A stretch of 64,000 nt of DNA from Amylostereum areolatum (Eukaryota > Basidiomycota > Agaricomycetes > Russulales > Stereaceae): assembly GCA_012932865.1 (NCBI GenBank), contig SAXG01000022.1, positions 124,001 through 188,000 of the forward strand. The letters are read 5' to 3'. A program made the position numbers and the translations under genes. Of the stretch, positions 43,204-55,561 are shown piece after piece. Each line of letters opens with the position of its first letter. The stretch's first letter is position 1. A model generated the notes under the pieces. That model was not told the origin of the DNA. It did no database searches and saw only the letters and a program-made list of their open reading frames with translations.

Positions 43204-44073
43204 ATGTCCTACAACCAAGGCAATAACAACGACTCTTACGGTTCCTCCGACCGTACCAACGACAACTCCTACGGCTCCTCCGATCGCAACAACGACAACT
43301 CTTACGGTTCGTCAGACCGGGACAACAACTCGTACGGTTCATCAGGCCGCGACACCAACAACTCGTCCGGCGGCGGCAACGACAACTTCGGCTCATCTAA
43401 CAACGCTTCCTATGGCTCTTCAGACCGTACCGGGGGCGACTCGTACGGCAGCAGCGGCAACAATACTTCCTCGAACCGTGGCGGGAATGACTCGTACGGC
43501 TCCACCAACAGCGACTCGTACGGCTCCAACAACAATGACTCGTACGGCTCCGCCAAACGCGACAAGAGCGACTCGTACGGTTCCAACGACTCCAACTCCA
43601 ACTCGTACGGCTCATCGAACACCGGCAACAACGACTCATACGGCTCCTCCAAGCAAAGCAACAACGACTCATACGGCTCGTCCAACACCAACAACGACGA
43701 CGACTCTTACGGATCGTCTAAGCCAAGCAACAATAACTCGTACGGCGGCTCCGGTAACAACGACTCGTACGGAAGCTCTGGAAACAACACTGGCAGCGGC
43801 AACAACGCCAACAGCGGGACCAAGTCGAGCAACTGGGCCGACAAGGGCGTTGAGTACGCCGCGCAGAAGGCTGGTTACAACATCGTATGTCTCCGCTAAC
43901 GCCATCTCCTTCCATGTACCTATCCTGACCGTGCCCTCATTTCAGGACTCGAACACGGCTGACAAGATCGGCGACGGCATTGAGGGCGCGTTCAACAAGT
44001 TCAGGGGTACGTCTCGCCGAGTCCCTTGCTTTGCCTTTTTCTCCTTTTAACTCGCTGCTATTCAGGCAACTGA
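43204..44073 (+). CDS. Low-complexity DSYGSS-repeat protein
   Basis: Three exons: 43204-43884, 43946-44006, 44066-44073; 249 residues. About 20 imperfect repeats of (N)NDSYGSS-type units, rich in Asn, Ser, Gly, Asp and Tyr with few hydrophobic residues, fill the first 210 residues. A short non-repetitive C-terminus (WADKGVEYAAQKAGYNI, then TADKIGDGIEGAFNKFRG) is predicted amphipathic helix. The last exon is only 8 nt, two codons plus stop. A strong TATA promoter suggests high or induced expression. Proteins of this composition are seen in basidiomycetes as hydrophilic, possibly stress-related proteins; the Tyr/Ser/Gly pattern also resembles condensate-forming domains. Function unproven. Confidence 0.75.
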
Positions 44074-44359
44074 GTGGGTTCAAGCGTGGTGTTGGATGCG
44101 GGGTTGACTGATCTGTGATGGCGTGGGTGTACGATACGGGCTCGTCATACTGAACTTCGTCTCTGACGCCGGAGAGACCCAAAGGACTATCAACTATCAT
44201 AGGAATTGTACCAATAAACTGATCTCGTCCTGATATCCTCCGGTATCGTGCGATGCGATCATGCAAGCTTTAACTCTTCACGCGACTTCAATTCGCCCGT
44301 AATCATACAATCCGGGGTAGCTCGTATACATACAACGTTTAAAAACTTCTGTTCCTCCT

Positions 44360-45079
44360 TCACTTCGCCCGCGCGACCTTCCCGCACTGTCCACACCGTC
44401 GGCTCTCCTCGTCTTCCATCCAGCGCTGGATGAGCGGTTTGAGCTGCGTCCCGAGGTCGGTCACATGAAAGTCCTCCTGGCGGATCACCGTGGGCGTCGT
44501 GTGCACGGGTTCGCGACAATACCAACGCAGATGATCTACGTCCCGCCGTCCACGGTCAGCGTCGTGCGATCAGAGGCTAAGGCAAGGAAACGCACCGGTT
44601 GAATCGACCGGTCGTACCCTCTCAATCACGATCCCTACCGTGTTCTCGAACCGTACCGGATTGTGCGGAGTGTTCCCTAATGTTCATACCTCAGTCCATC
44701 GCCCCCAGTCCACACACGTCCAAAGACCCAAACACACCAGGCAACAAAAACATCTGCCCCTCCTTGATCTCAATGTCCCTAAACTCGTCCCCATCCACGA
44801 CCCTCAGCAGCATATTGCCCTCATACTGGTAGAACCATTCCTACCAAACCAGCATCCCTCCCGTCAGCTCCCCCGCCGATATAACGACGTAACACAGAGC
44901 AAAAAACGCGCGCGCACCTCCGTCTCGTTGATATGATAGTCCGTGCGCTCGTTCGGACCGCCGACAGCCATCACGATGTAGTCTTTGCCCGAATACAGAC
45001 AAAAGTTGTTCACGGGCGGCTGGAGGAGCGCCGCGTTTTCGGCGAGCCAGCGCGGGAGATCGAGGGGAGGGGCTAGCAT
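44360..45079 (-). CDS. BNA1: 3-hydroxyanthranilate 3,4-dioxygenase
   Basis: Fe(II) cupin enzyme of the kynurenine route; opens the ring of 3-hydroxyanthranilate to the precursor of quinolinate and NAD. Exons, minus strand: 45079-44918, 44840-44738, 44676-44596, 44535-44360; 173 residues, the usual size. Iron ligands match the family: His49 and Glu55 ([16 protein letters not shown]) and His93 (NTPHNPVRF). The opening [19 protein letters not shown] is typical. The C-terminus keeps a paired-cysteine rubredoxin-like motif (CGQCG), as in fungal and bacterial members; the second pair (CREP region) is only partly visible. Other NAD-pathway genes are not nearby. Confidence 0.93.
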
Positions 45080-45607
45080 TGCTGTTGAAAATCGGCGTAT
45101 GAGGTCGATGGAAACAGGTGTTCCGAGCTATTATAGAGAAGTTATGAGAGAAGGGGTCGGGAGATGAGTAAGGCGAGTGTTGGGCGAGTGGGTGCAATGG
45201 ATAGACGTCGGATCGACACTTCGGTCCGCCGGATCCGCGCTGACGCAATTGAGCCCAAGCTCACTGGCAAGATCTGAGATCTGAGTACGAATCTTTCATT
45301 GGCTGTGTTCATTTCGACCTTCCGAACGTTATTTTCTCCGTGCGCTCTCAAGCTCTCAAGTCTCGATGATGGTTTGAGAAATATCGGGCGATCGTCAGTC
45401 ATCCATGGAAAAAAATTGAGTGGTCTGAATTCCCATAATTACCTACTAACTAATGTCATAATGGGTACTCCTATGTCATTGAGCTTCTGGTCTTCGTCCG
45501 TAGCCTAGCCATTACTCCAGATCACTGAAAGGCAGTTCTCCAATAAGGTTCTTGTCGCCACCATCGGCACTGAATTGGATGGAAAACATCCTCGGATTCA
45601 CACCGAT
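45080..45607. other. Intergenic region
   Basis: About 530 bases between BNA1 and the 3' end of the EF-hand protein gene; nothing recognised. Confidence 0.4.
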
Positions 45608-48600
45608 TCAATCGGCGGATATCCGTTTCCATGCGTCACCATCCCTTTCCCATCGGAATCTACTGGCGCGCTTTTCACTGGGACTAACACCTACAACCCC
45701 TGCAGGCTCATTGGAGCTCTCGGAGGAATGGAACTCATCGTCGCCTTCCGAATGAGCAGCGAGGGTATGCATCTCTGCATTTTCAGGCTGTTCGGGTTGA
45801 CCTTGCGGGAGAGGTGCCGTCCCGGAGGCACGCCAGACCATCCCCACCAGCAACTCCAGCTTCGATTCGATATTGCTGATGCCTGATTCAATTTTGGCGA
45901 CGCGTTTCACAAGGTGGCGGACCTGTGTGCACAAGAGTCAGCCATATACAAGGGATTTTGGTAAAATATATGCACTGTAGCCCCCAGGCCAAGGACATGC
46001 TCTGAGTTGTCATCCACCACATCCTCGTCGACATTCTCCGATTCAAGATGGCCATTGATAAGGGGATCGACGAACTTCCGAATGTCGTTCACCGGTGTGA
46101 TGTACTGGATGTTAACAAACGTTGAGTATGAATGCCTTCAGCGATTATGATAGACGCGAGCCCTACCTTGCTGTACCACGCTGTGTAGAGCCCACCTGCG
46201 TAGAATTCGATTTGTAGCTCCATGTCGAGCTTCTGCGAGCGCCAGCCACGAATTAAATCCAGCATTCTCTCATGGAGGAGGATGATCAGAATGGTGAGAG
46301 ATTTATGCATTGTCTCCCAGACATTCGTGAAGTCGGCGTAGTGGGGTAGCGCTTCTGCATCTTTCAATCCACGTATCTCGTCTAGCTGCTTCGGGAGAAT
46401 GAGCGACAAGAGTTGAAGAAGGACCTATCGCGAAGAACTGGTCAGCATAAGAAGATGGGAAACAAAGACCTCTGGACTGTTTTTAACCTGCTCGATACGG
46501 CTCTGCCCAGTGATAGAGGATACGAGGGAATGGTCGTCGATGCGATATCCTATGCTTTCGAGGCGCGTTACCACCTTCTCCTTACTGCGACTGGAGAAAA
46601 TCTCGACAATGTTATCAACTTCGGCGTTGATATGTTGGCCTTGTCCCGAATAGTCCAGAACAGGATATTCGACGTGGTTCACCCATTCCAGGAAGATCAC
46701 CAGTATGTCAATGGAGCGTAGATATTCATCAATGCATCCACGCATGCTAGCCTTATCGGCATGATCGTTTCGAGGTTCATCTTGAAGTCGCTGTTTCGCC
46801 TCTTTAGAAGCTTCCTTAATGTCGTCGAGGTGCTTCTCGATATCCCATGTATACCTAGTGAATAGCGCGTTGGAACCAATAGTGTAACATCAACCATTAC
46901 TCACTCGAAATTGAGACGCTGGAACCCTGTAGCCCAGCTTTAAGGTAAACATCGGTTAGAGAATTCTGACAGCTTGAAGAATAGGGTCCTCACAAAGCGA
47001 GCCACACGGGGGTCGACCAGCCCTCTGGCCTCTGATTCATGAAACGGTTGATCTCACTAATGGATAAGAAGCCACTTGCATCCTCATCAATAGCGTCGCC
47101 GATGGCAAGGTGATCTGCAAACTCAAGGTGAGCTAGTGTAGAAAAGGGTGATACATTCATCGCTCACTGGTCACTTTCGAGATCACTGCCATTGTCCAGT
47201 AGTCGTTAGAGCTGATGCCTTCCGACGGCACAACGACTTCTTTGGCAAATTCATCGCTGAAATGGGCGCAGACAGCTATTGGAAGTCTTCGCGTCAGCAT
47301 TCAACATATTCGATGACTGGAGACAAATATTTTTTACCATCCATGAAATGGCGGTACTTGACACTGACTTTCCATCCGTTTTCTGCGCAAAAGGTTAGTT
47401 GAAAGAAAGGAGACGGGGATAACTCGTATTCACTTTTCCAAATTTCACGAATGTCGGGATTCTCAATGAGTTCGTGGGGACCTTTTTCGAGCTGCAGGTG
47501 CAATTAGGCTTATCGCAATGGGCATACAAAAATGGCAGGCAGATAGTACTTACGCGTCGCAATATCTCATCCCTCGACTGTGCAACAGAGGCTTGGATGC
47601 CATTTTGTGCAGCATGCAGTTTCAGCAAGAATTGGGTGCTAGGACCCTCAACGTAAATATTTTAGATACCTATGCAGGTATACGATTGAATGTACCTATT
47701 GTCCTCAATGATTTGCTTCAAGTCCCCGTGGAGAACTTTACGAGTTCTTGATGTAAGACGCTCGTCGAGATTCCTGGCTAACGTGTTCAGAGCTTCCTCA
47801 TTCTGGAATTTACGTAGTCAAAATCATGGAACATGGATGAGAGAACACAAAGCGACTCACATCGGGATCCAAAAATCCCTTTAGGCCTCCGTGCTCCTCT
47901 ATGAATTTTAATCCCTTCTTCTCTTTGTCATCGAGAAGCACTTCGAAACGATTCAATATTTGTGTCGTGTCTGCAAGTGTTATGTCGACTTGTCTTGTGA
48001 TGACGAGGACTTCTTCGACGTTGTCGCCTATCTGCGTCTGTTGTACGGCCATCAAGGCCGCGATATGAAAATGGATATCGTCTCTGTGCGTGTTAAAGGC
48101 ATCCACATAGCCGTCCAGGCGCTCCTTGAAGTCGGAAGAACGGAGGAGGCGGACTGTGAGCAGGACATTAACCAACGATATTGACAAAGTAGACCAGCAA
48201 AACACGCACCTATCTTTGCCTGGCACTTGGTGTAGTAAAAGTCCGAGAAATCGCCTGTGTAGCTCGGTCAGACATGTGGGTCTTACCTCGCATGGTAGAA
48301 GCGGGTAAGTCATCTTACCAAAGTCCTTCATAGTGTCGCACATGGCCTTTATCCGCTCCCTGATGCTATCCTCAACTTCGTGCAAAGGCGGGAGTATAAC
48401 AGACAGACGGTACAACGAATGCACCATGCCAGTCTAGATATGCAAGCACCAAGTCAGCCTGTAGCATGATAGCTCCACTACGCACGGCATGCACACCCAC
48501 CATCCGGAAGCAGACGGCGACAATTCGCTCGTCGTTCGTCCTACGTTCTACTTCAAGGTTGACCAAACCCTGTAATTGCCGTTAGTAAGACCGCAAGACA

Positions 48601-48943
48601 TAGAGAATTGGATGGCGAGGACCTTGAAGGTCTCGACCACGGCCTAGACGACCACCACCGTCGATCAGTTTCGAACGCGATCTTTTGTAGTATGGATAGG
48701 ACAACTTACCTTCGCTACAGGGTGTAGCTCGGACACCCCACCCAAGACTGCGACTATTTGTTGGATATTAGACAATATCTTGCGCGTACGCTCTTTTGTC
48801 CACTTCTTGCTTGGGGGTTCTATCCAAAATTCAGCGGTGCGTCACGGCGGTACAAGCGGCAGATACACACCTTGGGCTTCTTCCGCAATCAAGTCGTTTG
48901 CCTTCTTGAGGGCCACTGTCGCCTGGCGGATCTGGGCTTCCAT
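45608..48943 (-). CDS. EF-hand domain protein of a mushroom-specific type, 18 exons
   Basis: Exons, minus strand: 48943-48871, 48819-48710, 48643-48623, 48569-48501, 48433-48319, 48254-48210, 48153-47861, 47802-47696, 47638-47554, 47491-47434, 47382-47338, 47275-47168, 47132-46994, 46937-46905, 46854-46488, 46424-46167, 46104-45976, 45922-45608; 789 residues, all in phase. N-terminal half is helical (AVVETFKGLVNLEVERRTND, SIRERIKAMCDTMKDFGD). A canonical 12-residue EF-hand loop DEDASGFLSISE follows, then INRFMNQRPEGWSTPVWLAL and AFWATGFQRLNFE. The C-terminal part is helical (IEKHLDDIKEASKEAKQRLQ), ending in a coiled coil (VAKIESGISNIESKLELLVG). I know similar large families in Agaricomycetes with no assigned role; calcium regulation is inferred from the loop alone. 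Confidence 0.8.
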
Positions 48944-50592
48944 GATATGTGTGAGGAGGAGGGGAGGATGGAGAGGGTGTGATGACTATGGCAGTCGCTG
49001 CCAGTGGTCTTATACAGGGAGAACCCACATCCGAGTCGACTTTGATGTATGCCCCACATGAGATCACTCTGCCATCTTCAAGTCATCTTTCTCCCGCAGC
49101 GCTACAGGGGAACAAAAGGAGATCACCAAGACTGGTGGTAAGTTTAGTTCATCGCTATGAGGCGAGTCATTCATAATTGTTGAACCTTCCGATAGCTTTC
49201 CGAGCGAACAGCCAAGAGCGGGACCTGTAAGACTGATATAGAACATATAAAGTCTGTCCCAGTCGACGTTGGTGCCCATCGTAACGAAGGACGTATCCTC
49301 GAAGCCTCATAGTCCGAAAGTCTTGCATCCAATTTCTTTCTGTGAACATTGGTGCCAAGGGAGGATATACGGCGAGGACAGAAGAAAGTAGTCAAACACC
49401 TGTGTGTTAATCGTAGATCAACAAGTGTCATCGAGAGTAGCGCACTTCACACCTTTTCCTCATTTCCCATACGCTCGCACGCCACAAAGTCGACGGTCCA
49501 TGTATTGCGCCAGACTCATCGCGCTCACTTGAAGCGCCTATCCGTTGTGAACTGTTATGATCTGACCACGGAACATGGAGATGAGGAAGTGGATAGCAAG
49601 CGGAGAACATACCTTCGTTGGGGAACAGCATCATGGAGGCGGGATCCTAACGCATTCAATTCATTCAGCACGGAACAAGCACATGGTGTCGTATGATCGC
49701 ACCGTGGGCCCAAGAACTTCCGATAGAATTGACCACAAGGCTACATCACACCAAGACATCGGCTGCCGCGCTCTTTGTGGAGAATCGGAGATGTATCAAA
49801 CCTGTACGATGACCGAGAATGTTGACCATGGATCCAGCTGTGCAGATGTTTGTATATCAGTTTCAATGCGTTACTCACACCCTTGATCCTGCTACCATAC
49901 GGAAGACTTGATTTTTGCTTTGGAAGACGAGGACGAGAGATACAATGCTTCACAGAACGCAATAGAGATCGTGGGAGTGACAAGGAAGGAACAATGACAA
50001 ACACCTCGGAGGCATAGAGAAAGGAGACTGACATTCGGAGAAGCGGGAGGGACTAAGCGTCGACAGATACTTAGTGCTCTGCACGGGTTGGTTCCGAAGA
50101 ATTGACCACAATGCCACTACTAGTAGCAGCATCTCATTTCCGCTGATTCGTGGTGCGTGGCAATGTCTGGGATAAAGTTGTAGTCTGTATCGTCCATGCC
50201 AACAAGTCAGCGACACGCTGAGACATTTCTGGAGGCCGAAATGAAAGACGTTTGAACCAGGTGTGGGAAGGGTGGTGAGGACAACATGCGGAGCGGGCAA
50301 AGCGGAGTGACTCCGACTTGTACGATGCACAGTGGTGAACGTGGGAAAGTCCCTGGCATGATGGTTTTGGACCCACAAGTTACCACAACTTGCTTTGAGT
50401 CAATTCTGTAAGTCCTTGAATCATCTATAGCCGCGGAGGCGCTAAAGCCCGAGAGCGACGACACCCAACAGACGATTTACTGTGTCATAACAATCCCAAG
50501 GCATGACCGACTCGGAGAGTGTTCAAACGTTCAACGTACAACGTTTTGAGCTTCAAGAAAGGTAGCTCCGGATAAGTGGTCCTTGTACAGTC
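48944..50592. other. Gene-poor region of 1.6 kb
   Basis: Between the EF-hand gene start and the RAD17 stop. Only short frames without protein character, except a weak helical piece on the minus strand near 50150-50230 (QRVADLLAWTIQ). Possibly the promoter of the EF-hand gene and decayed sequence. Confidence 0.35.
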
Positions 50593-53316
50593 CTACCATT
50601 CTTCGATATCATCGTCCTCTAAAATCCTCCCCTCAACCCCGTCTCGTTCTATCTCTCCTCTCCTCCACCCGCCGCTCTCGGAAGCCTCCACCTCCTTCCC
50701 CACGTCCACATCCATCGCCGCGTCTCTCTCATCAGCCAGCTCCCTCGTACCACCGGCCCCCTTCACGAACATTATCTCTGAGAACAGCCGATGTTCCCTC
50801 GGCGGTCTACGCTTGTTAGCTGTAGCAGTTTGCCTGTCATAAGCCTTGAGCACCGCGCCCATCTCTAGCGTGACTGCGTTGCGCGGCCACAGCGTCATCG
50901 ACTCCTGCGTTCCGTTAGCACCGTGTATTGAAGACAGAATTGTGACCAAGCGCATACCTCCGATAGCCACGCCCTGACGCCCTCAACGCCCTCCCCTGCC
51001 TCCCGTTCCCGTCTTCCCACCGCGAAAAACTCCGGCTTGAACATCTTCTGTCCCGAGCGTTCGACGGGCGCAGGAAGCGCGTGTAGAGTCTCGAGCGCGT
51101 GCAGGTGAAACGTATACGGATTTGTCTCATACCACTACATTCAGTCCATCGATCAGCACAAACGATCCAGAAGAACAAAAAGGACAGGCCCACGTTCTCA
51201 CCCCCGTTCGCATCCACCCAACTAAGTCCATCCACCAACCGATCACACTGCTCTATATCTGTGCAGAACTGTGTGTAGTTCTGATGGATGTACAGTCCAA
51301 ACAGCGACGCGTCGATGGGTGTGCTCGCATACAATTCCTATGCGCAAACACCGATGGGTCAGCCAATAGGCGAAAGAAAGTCTCAAAAAAAATTAGGTCA
51401 ACGCACATCCGCATCCACCCGACTTGTCTTACGTGCTTCGTGCTCAAGCCAGGGAGGCAAGGCGGGTTGGTCCTTTAGCCTTTTGTCCAGCTCGCGCAGA
51501 ACGGCCGCTTCCCGCGCCGTCGTTGATTGCGATGGTGGGTCTCCCTTTCCTAAATGAGCGACAAAGCAAAACGGTGGTCCATCAGTTTACCACGGGTGCG
51601 ACTCTGCCAAATCGAACCCACACTGACGTTTATTGTACAGCACCTTCCCCAATAGATGAAAAAGAAACAGCGCGTTTTCTTTCCTCGTCATTGCTTCCAG
51701 TGCCATTGAACCCGCCCTGCATCGTGCATGTCAGTCTACCGTGCCTGTGAGGAGGGGTGAGAAACTCACCCATCGCGCCCCCTCTTCTTGCTCCCCCCAA
51801 CACCCGCCCGCGCGCAAGCAAACTCGAGCCCCATCACCGCACTCCTTACATCACCCGCCGCGCCGTCGACGACATTCGACAATACTGCTGCGGACACCTT
51901 CATGCCTACCCGCTCCAAGACGCTCTTCAACGCAGCCGTCATAAATGTCGGCGCGACTGGGTTAAACCTGTCTTCCGTCATCAGCATCTTCTGAGGTAGA
52001 TGATGTTGGGGCAGAAAACTCACGCGATTTCGGTTGAATACGCCGCACCCAGCCCAGGTGGAAGGACTGTCCGCACGTCCACGGCTTCCTGCCGCTTCGC
52101 CCATCCCCCAGTAGATCTTACACCCGGCTCTTCGTCTTCGCCACGCACTCCGGCGTCACTAATGACGACTACGATAGGCACTTGCGCGCTGGCCATAACA
52201 CGGGCTTTCAGAGCATCGTGGAACCGAGCACGTGTGCCGGGATGAAGTATGTTTGGTAGATCTTCGAGGAGAATTATCGTTTTCGATGGTGGCTTTTTGA
52301 GTTGAGGCTGTGACTGGGATCGAGATTGAGATGAGGGTTGGCGGGATTTGACAACAGTGTTAGTCGCGTCGAACACGGATCGATAGCTTCCTACCCGCCC
52401 GAGGAATGTCTCGAACTTGTCCATCGCGCTCTCCCAGTCGTTCTCTGCAATATCTCATAAGCGTGCTGGATACCGGCCGATAAACATGAACGCACGAACC
52501 AAACATGAACCCAGCACCTGAACCCTCATCAGAGAATGGATTAAACGGTGTTGAACCACCAGTTGCTGGTGCACTTCCCCATTCCATAATTGAGAAGTCC
52601 ATTTCACGCGCAAGCACGCGAAGGGTGGCCGTCTTCCCACAACCAGCGGGACCCGTGAGTACGAGCAACCGCTGTCATTGACGATCTCGAGTTAGGTGAG
52701 CGTTTACGCGAGCACAGAATCAACATACGCGGTATTTGGCGATCTTCTCCCCCGAAAATGCCTCGTTCAGCCATCGGCGTACATCCTCCACCTTTCGCTT
52801 GTGCACTGCGAGTTCTTCCTGGGACGTTCCGAGGTCAACCCTCGGTCCTTAAATTCACCTGCATACACCCACCTCGGTTCCTGGGGCGAACTTGTCCACC
52901 CATAAACGGTCGTCTACACACGCCACATCCGTCAGAATACGCGCCCGCATACAAGACATGGGGAACATACCGACATCGAGGTTCAAAGCCCTTGCCTTTC
53001 CCTTTCCCTTCCCGTTCGAGAGAGTCGCTCTTTCCTCTACAACATCATCCAGCCTAAACCCTTTTGGTCCATTCACGCGCAAAGACTGCGATTCGGAATT
53101 CGAACCTTGCGATTGTGACTGAGACTGAGACAGGTCAAACGGAGGCGGTTTGGACAGCTACAAAAACGCCGAAGATGCAAACGGTCAGAGTAGGTACACG
53201 GTACAAACGACTCATGGAGCACTTACAGGTTTGAGCTTCTGTTTCTTACTAGGCCGAGTTTCGAGCTGGTCGAGTTTGAGTGTGCTTTGACGGGTAGTTT
53301 TCGTCTTCGGTGGCAT
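50593..53316 (-). CDS. RAD17: Checkpoint clamp loader subunit Rad17 (Rad24 of yeast)
   Basis: Large subunit of the RFC-like complex that loads the 9-1-1 clamp at damaged DNA. Twelve exons, minus strand: 53316-53227, 53157-52971, 52913-52873, 52818-52729, 52671-52500, 52444-52024, 51967-51770, 51716-51628, 51549-51407, 51337-51202, 51134-50958, 50904-50593; about 685 residues. Opening MPPKTKTTRQSTLKLD; LWVDKFAPGTE as in all RFC-like proteins; Walker A GPAGCGKT; Walker B-like IILLEDLPNI; sensor region PIVVVISDAG; NPVAPTFMTAAL; the AAA lid and ENALFLFHLLGKVLYNKR; SLFGLYIHQNY. Acidic tail EDDDIEEW. The exon 10/11 junction (51202/51134) does not keep phase with the GT I see, so either a weak donor is used a little upstream or one base is off there. 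Confidence 0.9.
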
Positions 53317-53619
53317 GGTACTTCAGTAGATCAGTTTAAATTGAGTGTATTGGTTTGGAGGAGGGAAATCGGGGTAAGTGAATGGGTATTATGTCGGTCA
53401 AGCGGAGAAGTGGAAGAGAGCAGGAAGCCGTGGGAACTTTTGACGCGTCGCGTCGCGTTTAGTGTGGCACGCGTTCGTTCCTCTCTTTCTTCCCGCTTCC
53501 ACCATCGTTGTATTCGTCTTCGTCTACTCTCACTTCTCCCTCGAGCGGACAAGCGGAAATCGGCGCAACCACACTTTATAAGGCCGTAAGGACTACATTC
53601 GAGTCTTCTCTCAAGACGT
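53317..53619. other. Region upstream of RAD17
   Basis: About 300 bases between the divergent starts of RAD17 and a small candidate gene. C/T-rich on the plus strand; no TATA box. Confidence 0.4.
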
Positions 53620-54217
53620 ATGATCGTCGATCATCTGGCGGCGACACCACTGCGGCGCATATATGCACCTATCAAACAGGCAATCCAAGCTGTCAACGAC
53701 TGGAAGCTTGAACTCGGGTCAAATATCCATGCTGTTTATCCTACTGCAACTACATGGAGCGTCACTGTGTCTGGATCTGCCACGTCTCGTCGTCACCGTG
53801 CCATTCTGCTTCCTCCTCTGGCCTCCCTCCCTTCTACGTTCATTGAAGATGGATATATGCTATCTTATAACAGGTAATTTCGACAACCTGTCTTTCGCCG
53901 ATCACATTGAAAAGCATACCTTTCATTCCAGGCTTGCCCGCCGGCACAGTGACAGCCAGATGCATTACAACCGCTCTTCCTCCTTCGATCACCACGTCTA
54001 CGTCCGATCTGGAAAGCGAACAAACAAAGCCACATTTTACCGCCAGCTCGCCAGCAAGTATAAGTACTGGAGCGATCGGATGGAAAAACATCTAACTCTC
54101 TTCCTTCCCTTTGGTGCTCCTCGCCTGCTGCTTTCTTTCCTTCGTGTGGCTTTTCTCTACTCCCTCTCCTCACGCTTGGCTCTTCTTCTGGCCGCTACTT
54201 ACCTTGGTTTCACTTAA
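53620..54217 (+). CDS. Candidate small protein with a hydrophobic C-terminus, unknown
   Basis: Two exons, 53620-53873 and 53932-54217 (GTAATT...CCAG intron), give 179 residues in one frame. The first 130 residues are soluble-looking (AVNDWKLELGSNIHAVYPTA, TFYRQLASKYKYWSDRMEKH), and the last 45 are hydrophobic (LFLPFGAPRLLLSFLRVAFL), like a tail anchor or re-entrant helix. The C-terminal part lies in a strongly pyrimidine-rich tract that makes any frame look hydrophobic, so the end is doubtful. No family recognised. Confidence 0.35.
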
Positions 54218-55561
54218 CCCTCTGTTTTCTTCACGCCGCCTTCAAATCTCAACATATCGTAGCTTCAGTCGCCTTACCTGGTTGCCCATTGTCTCCCGCT
54301 TCATGTTCCACGGTACTATTGTTGCTTGCTTGCTATATCAGACCTTTCGGCTCGTTGGTACTCACCAAATCCCCATGTCTGCATCGCTCTGCGCCTTTAG
54401 GTCTTTGCTCCAAGCTGGCGCCCCTCTGAATCCGTTTCGCTTCCTTGCTCGCTCCACAACCTTTACTTCAGCTTTGTCATCTCAAGTCCCTCAACCTCGC
54501 AATAGCAAGCTACCCACGTCAAAACGCCCACCTGGACTGTCTTTCGTCTTGACTTTCTTCCTGGCCTCTGCAGTCTTTGAGCTTGGCTCTCGTTCGGTAT
54601 TTCCTCCCTCAGCACTACTCCGGACTGGCAGCATCTTCGAGCTTTACCCCTTGACCGTGCTGGTATACTCGTCTTATCTTGGCTCAAGCCTGACCGGGTT
54701 TCTATGTCCTCTCGTCTGGCGCTCGGTTATCTTGGCTACTTGGCTTGCTCAATCTGTTGCTTCTCATCCTGTTACAATGGACTTGGCCTATTAAGCTCAG
54801 CTTGCCTTGTTTCGGCCTTATATACTTTCGCTCGCCGACCTTCGCTCGCCCATTTGGTCCTTCGTACTGAGCTTGTATCACCTCGGCTCAGGCTGCCTTA
54901 CTTGTTTGGCCAATCTCGGGCTGACTGCGTGACTGTTTCCTGCTTATGCTCGTCCGTCGGTCCGTTTATCAACAAGCAACTGCGCCGTTCCGCCATACCT
55001 TCCACCCTTTGCTCGAGCTTCTACTTGCTTGCGTCTACAGCTAAAATGCGCAACTGGCTCTTCTCTGGACTGGCTTATGCTTGTATACCCGCTCCTCGAT
55101 GGAACTTTCGCGCCGAAGTCTTTCTCGCCAACCTCGTCCGGTCGTTGCATCTTAGGGCTTTCATCTTCTACTCGATCTTCGGTCATCAACCCTTTCTCGA
55201 TGGCCAGGTTTTCGCCGAGTGAGTACTTCAATTCTCCTTGCTATTTTAACCTTGCTCAAGCCCGTGATTGTTTGTGCATCTACAGATACGCACAGCGATC
55301 CCTGAACAGTTGTACCTTTTTTGCCTTCTGTCCGCCCCCTTAAAGCCCCTTAACATCGGACGATTCGTACACTGCATAGCGTATACATTTCCTTCGTTTG
55401 CCCCAACACATATCGTACTACACCGAGGGCGACTGAACAAGTTGTAGCTGTTCCCCTAAAATTACTTGTTGCTATTAGTACTCAGCCTTTACAATAACGC
55501 TGCCTCGCCACTTCTCAAGGAGCGAGCTAAACACCCAAGAAAGATCGCGAATCTCATGCCC
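54218..55561. other. Pyrimidine-rich tract of about 1.1 kb and flank
   Basis: From about 54100 to 55300 the plus strand is dominated by C and T, with many CTTGGCT, TCGGCT and CTCGCC words. Two long overlapping frames (54111-54794 and 54704-55222) encode only hydrophobic, Leu/Ser-rich sequence in different registers, which I take as a composition effect. The rest up to the UBA2 stop shows nothing. Confidence 0.45.

Noticed and set aside
43109..44050. 313-residue Thr-rich ORF over the DSYGSS gene
   Set aside because: Frame-shifted shadow of the repeat region; the DSYGSS frame has a TATA box, introns and a sensible C-terminus.
54111..54794. 227-residue ORF that looks like a multi-pass membrane protein
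   Set aside because: Lies in the pyrimidine-rich tract, where all registers give Leu/Ser/Phe-rich sequence; no charged loops or introns in keeping with neighbours.
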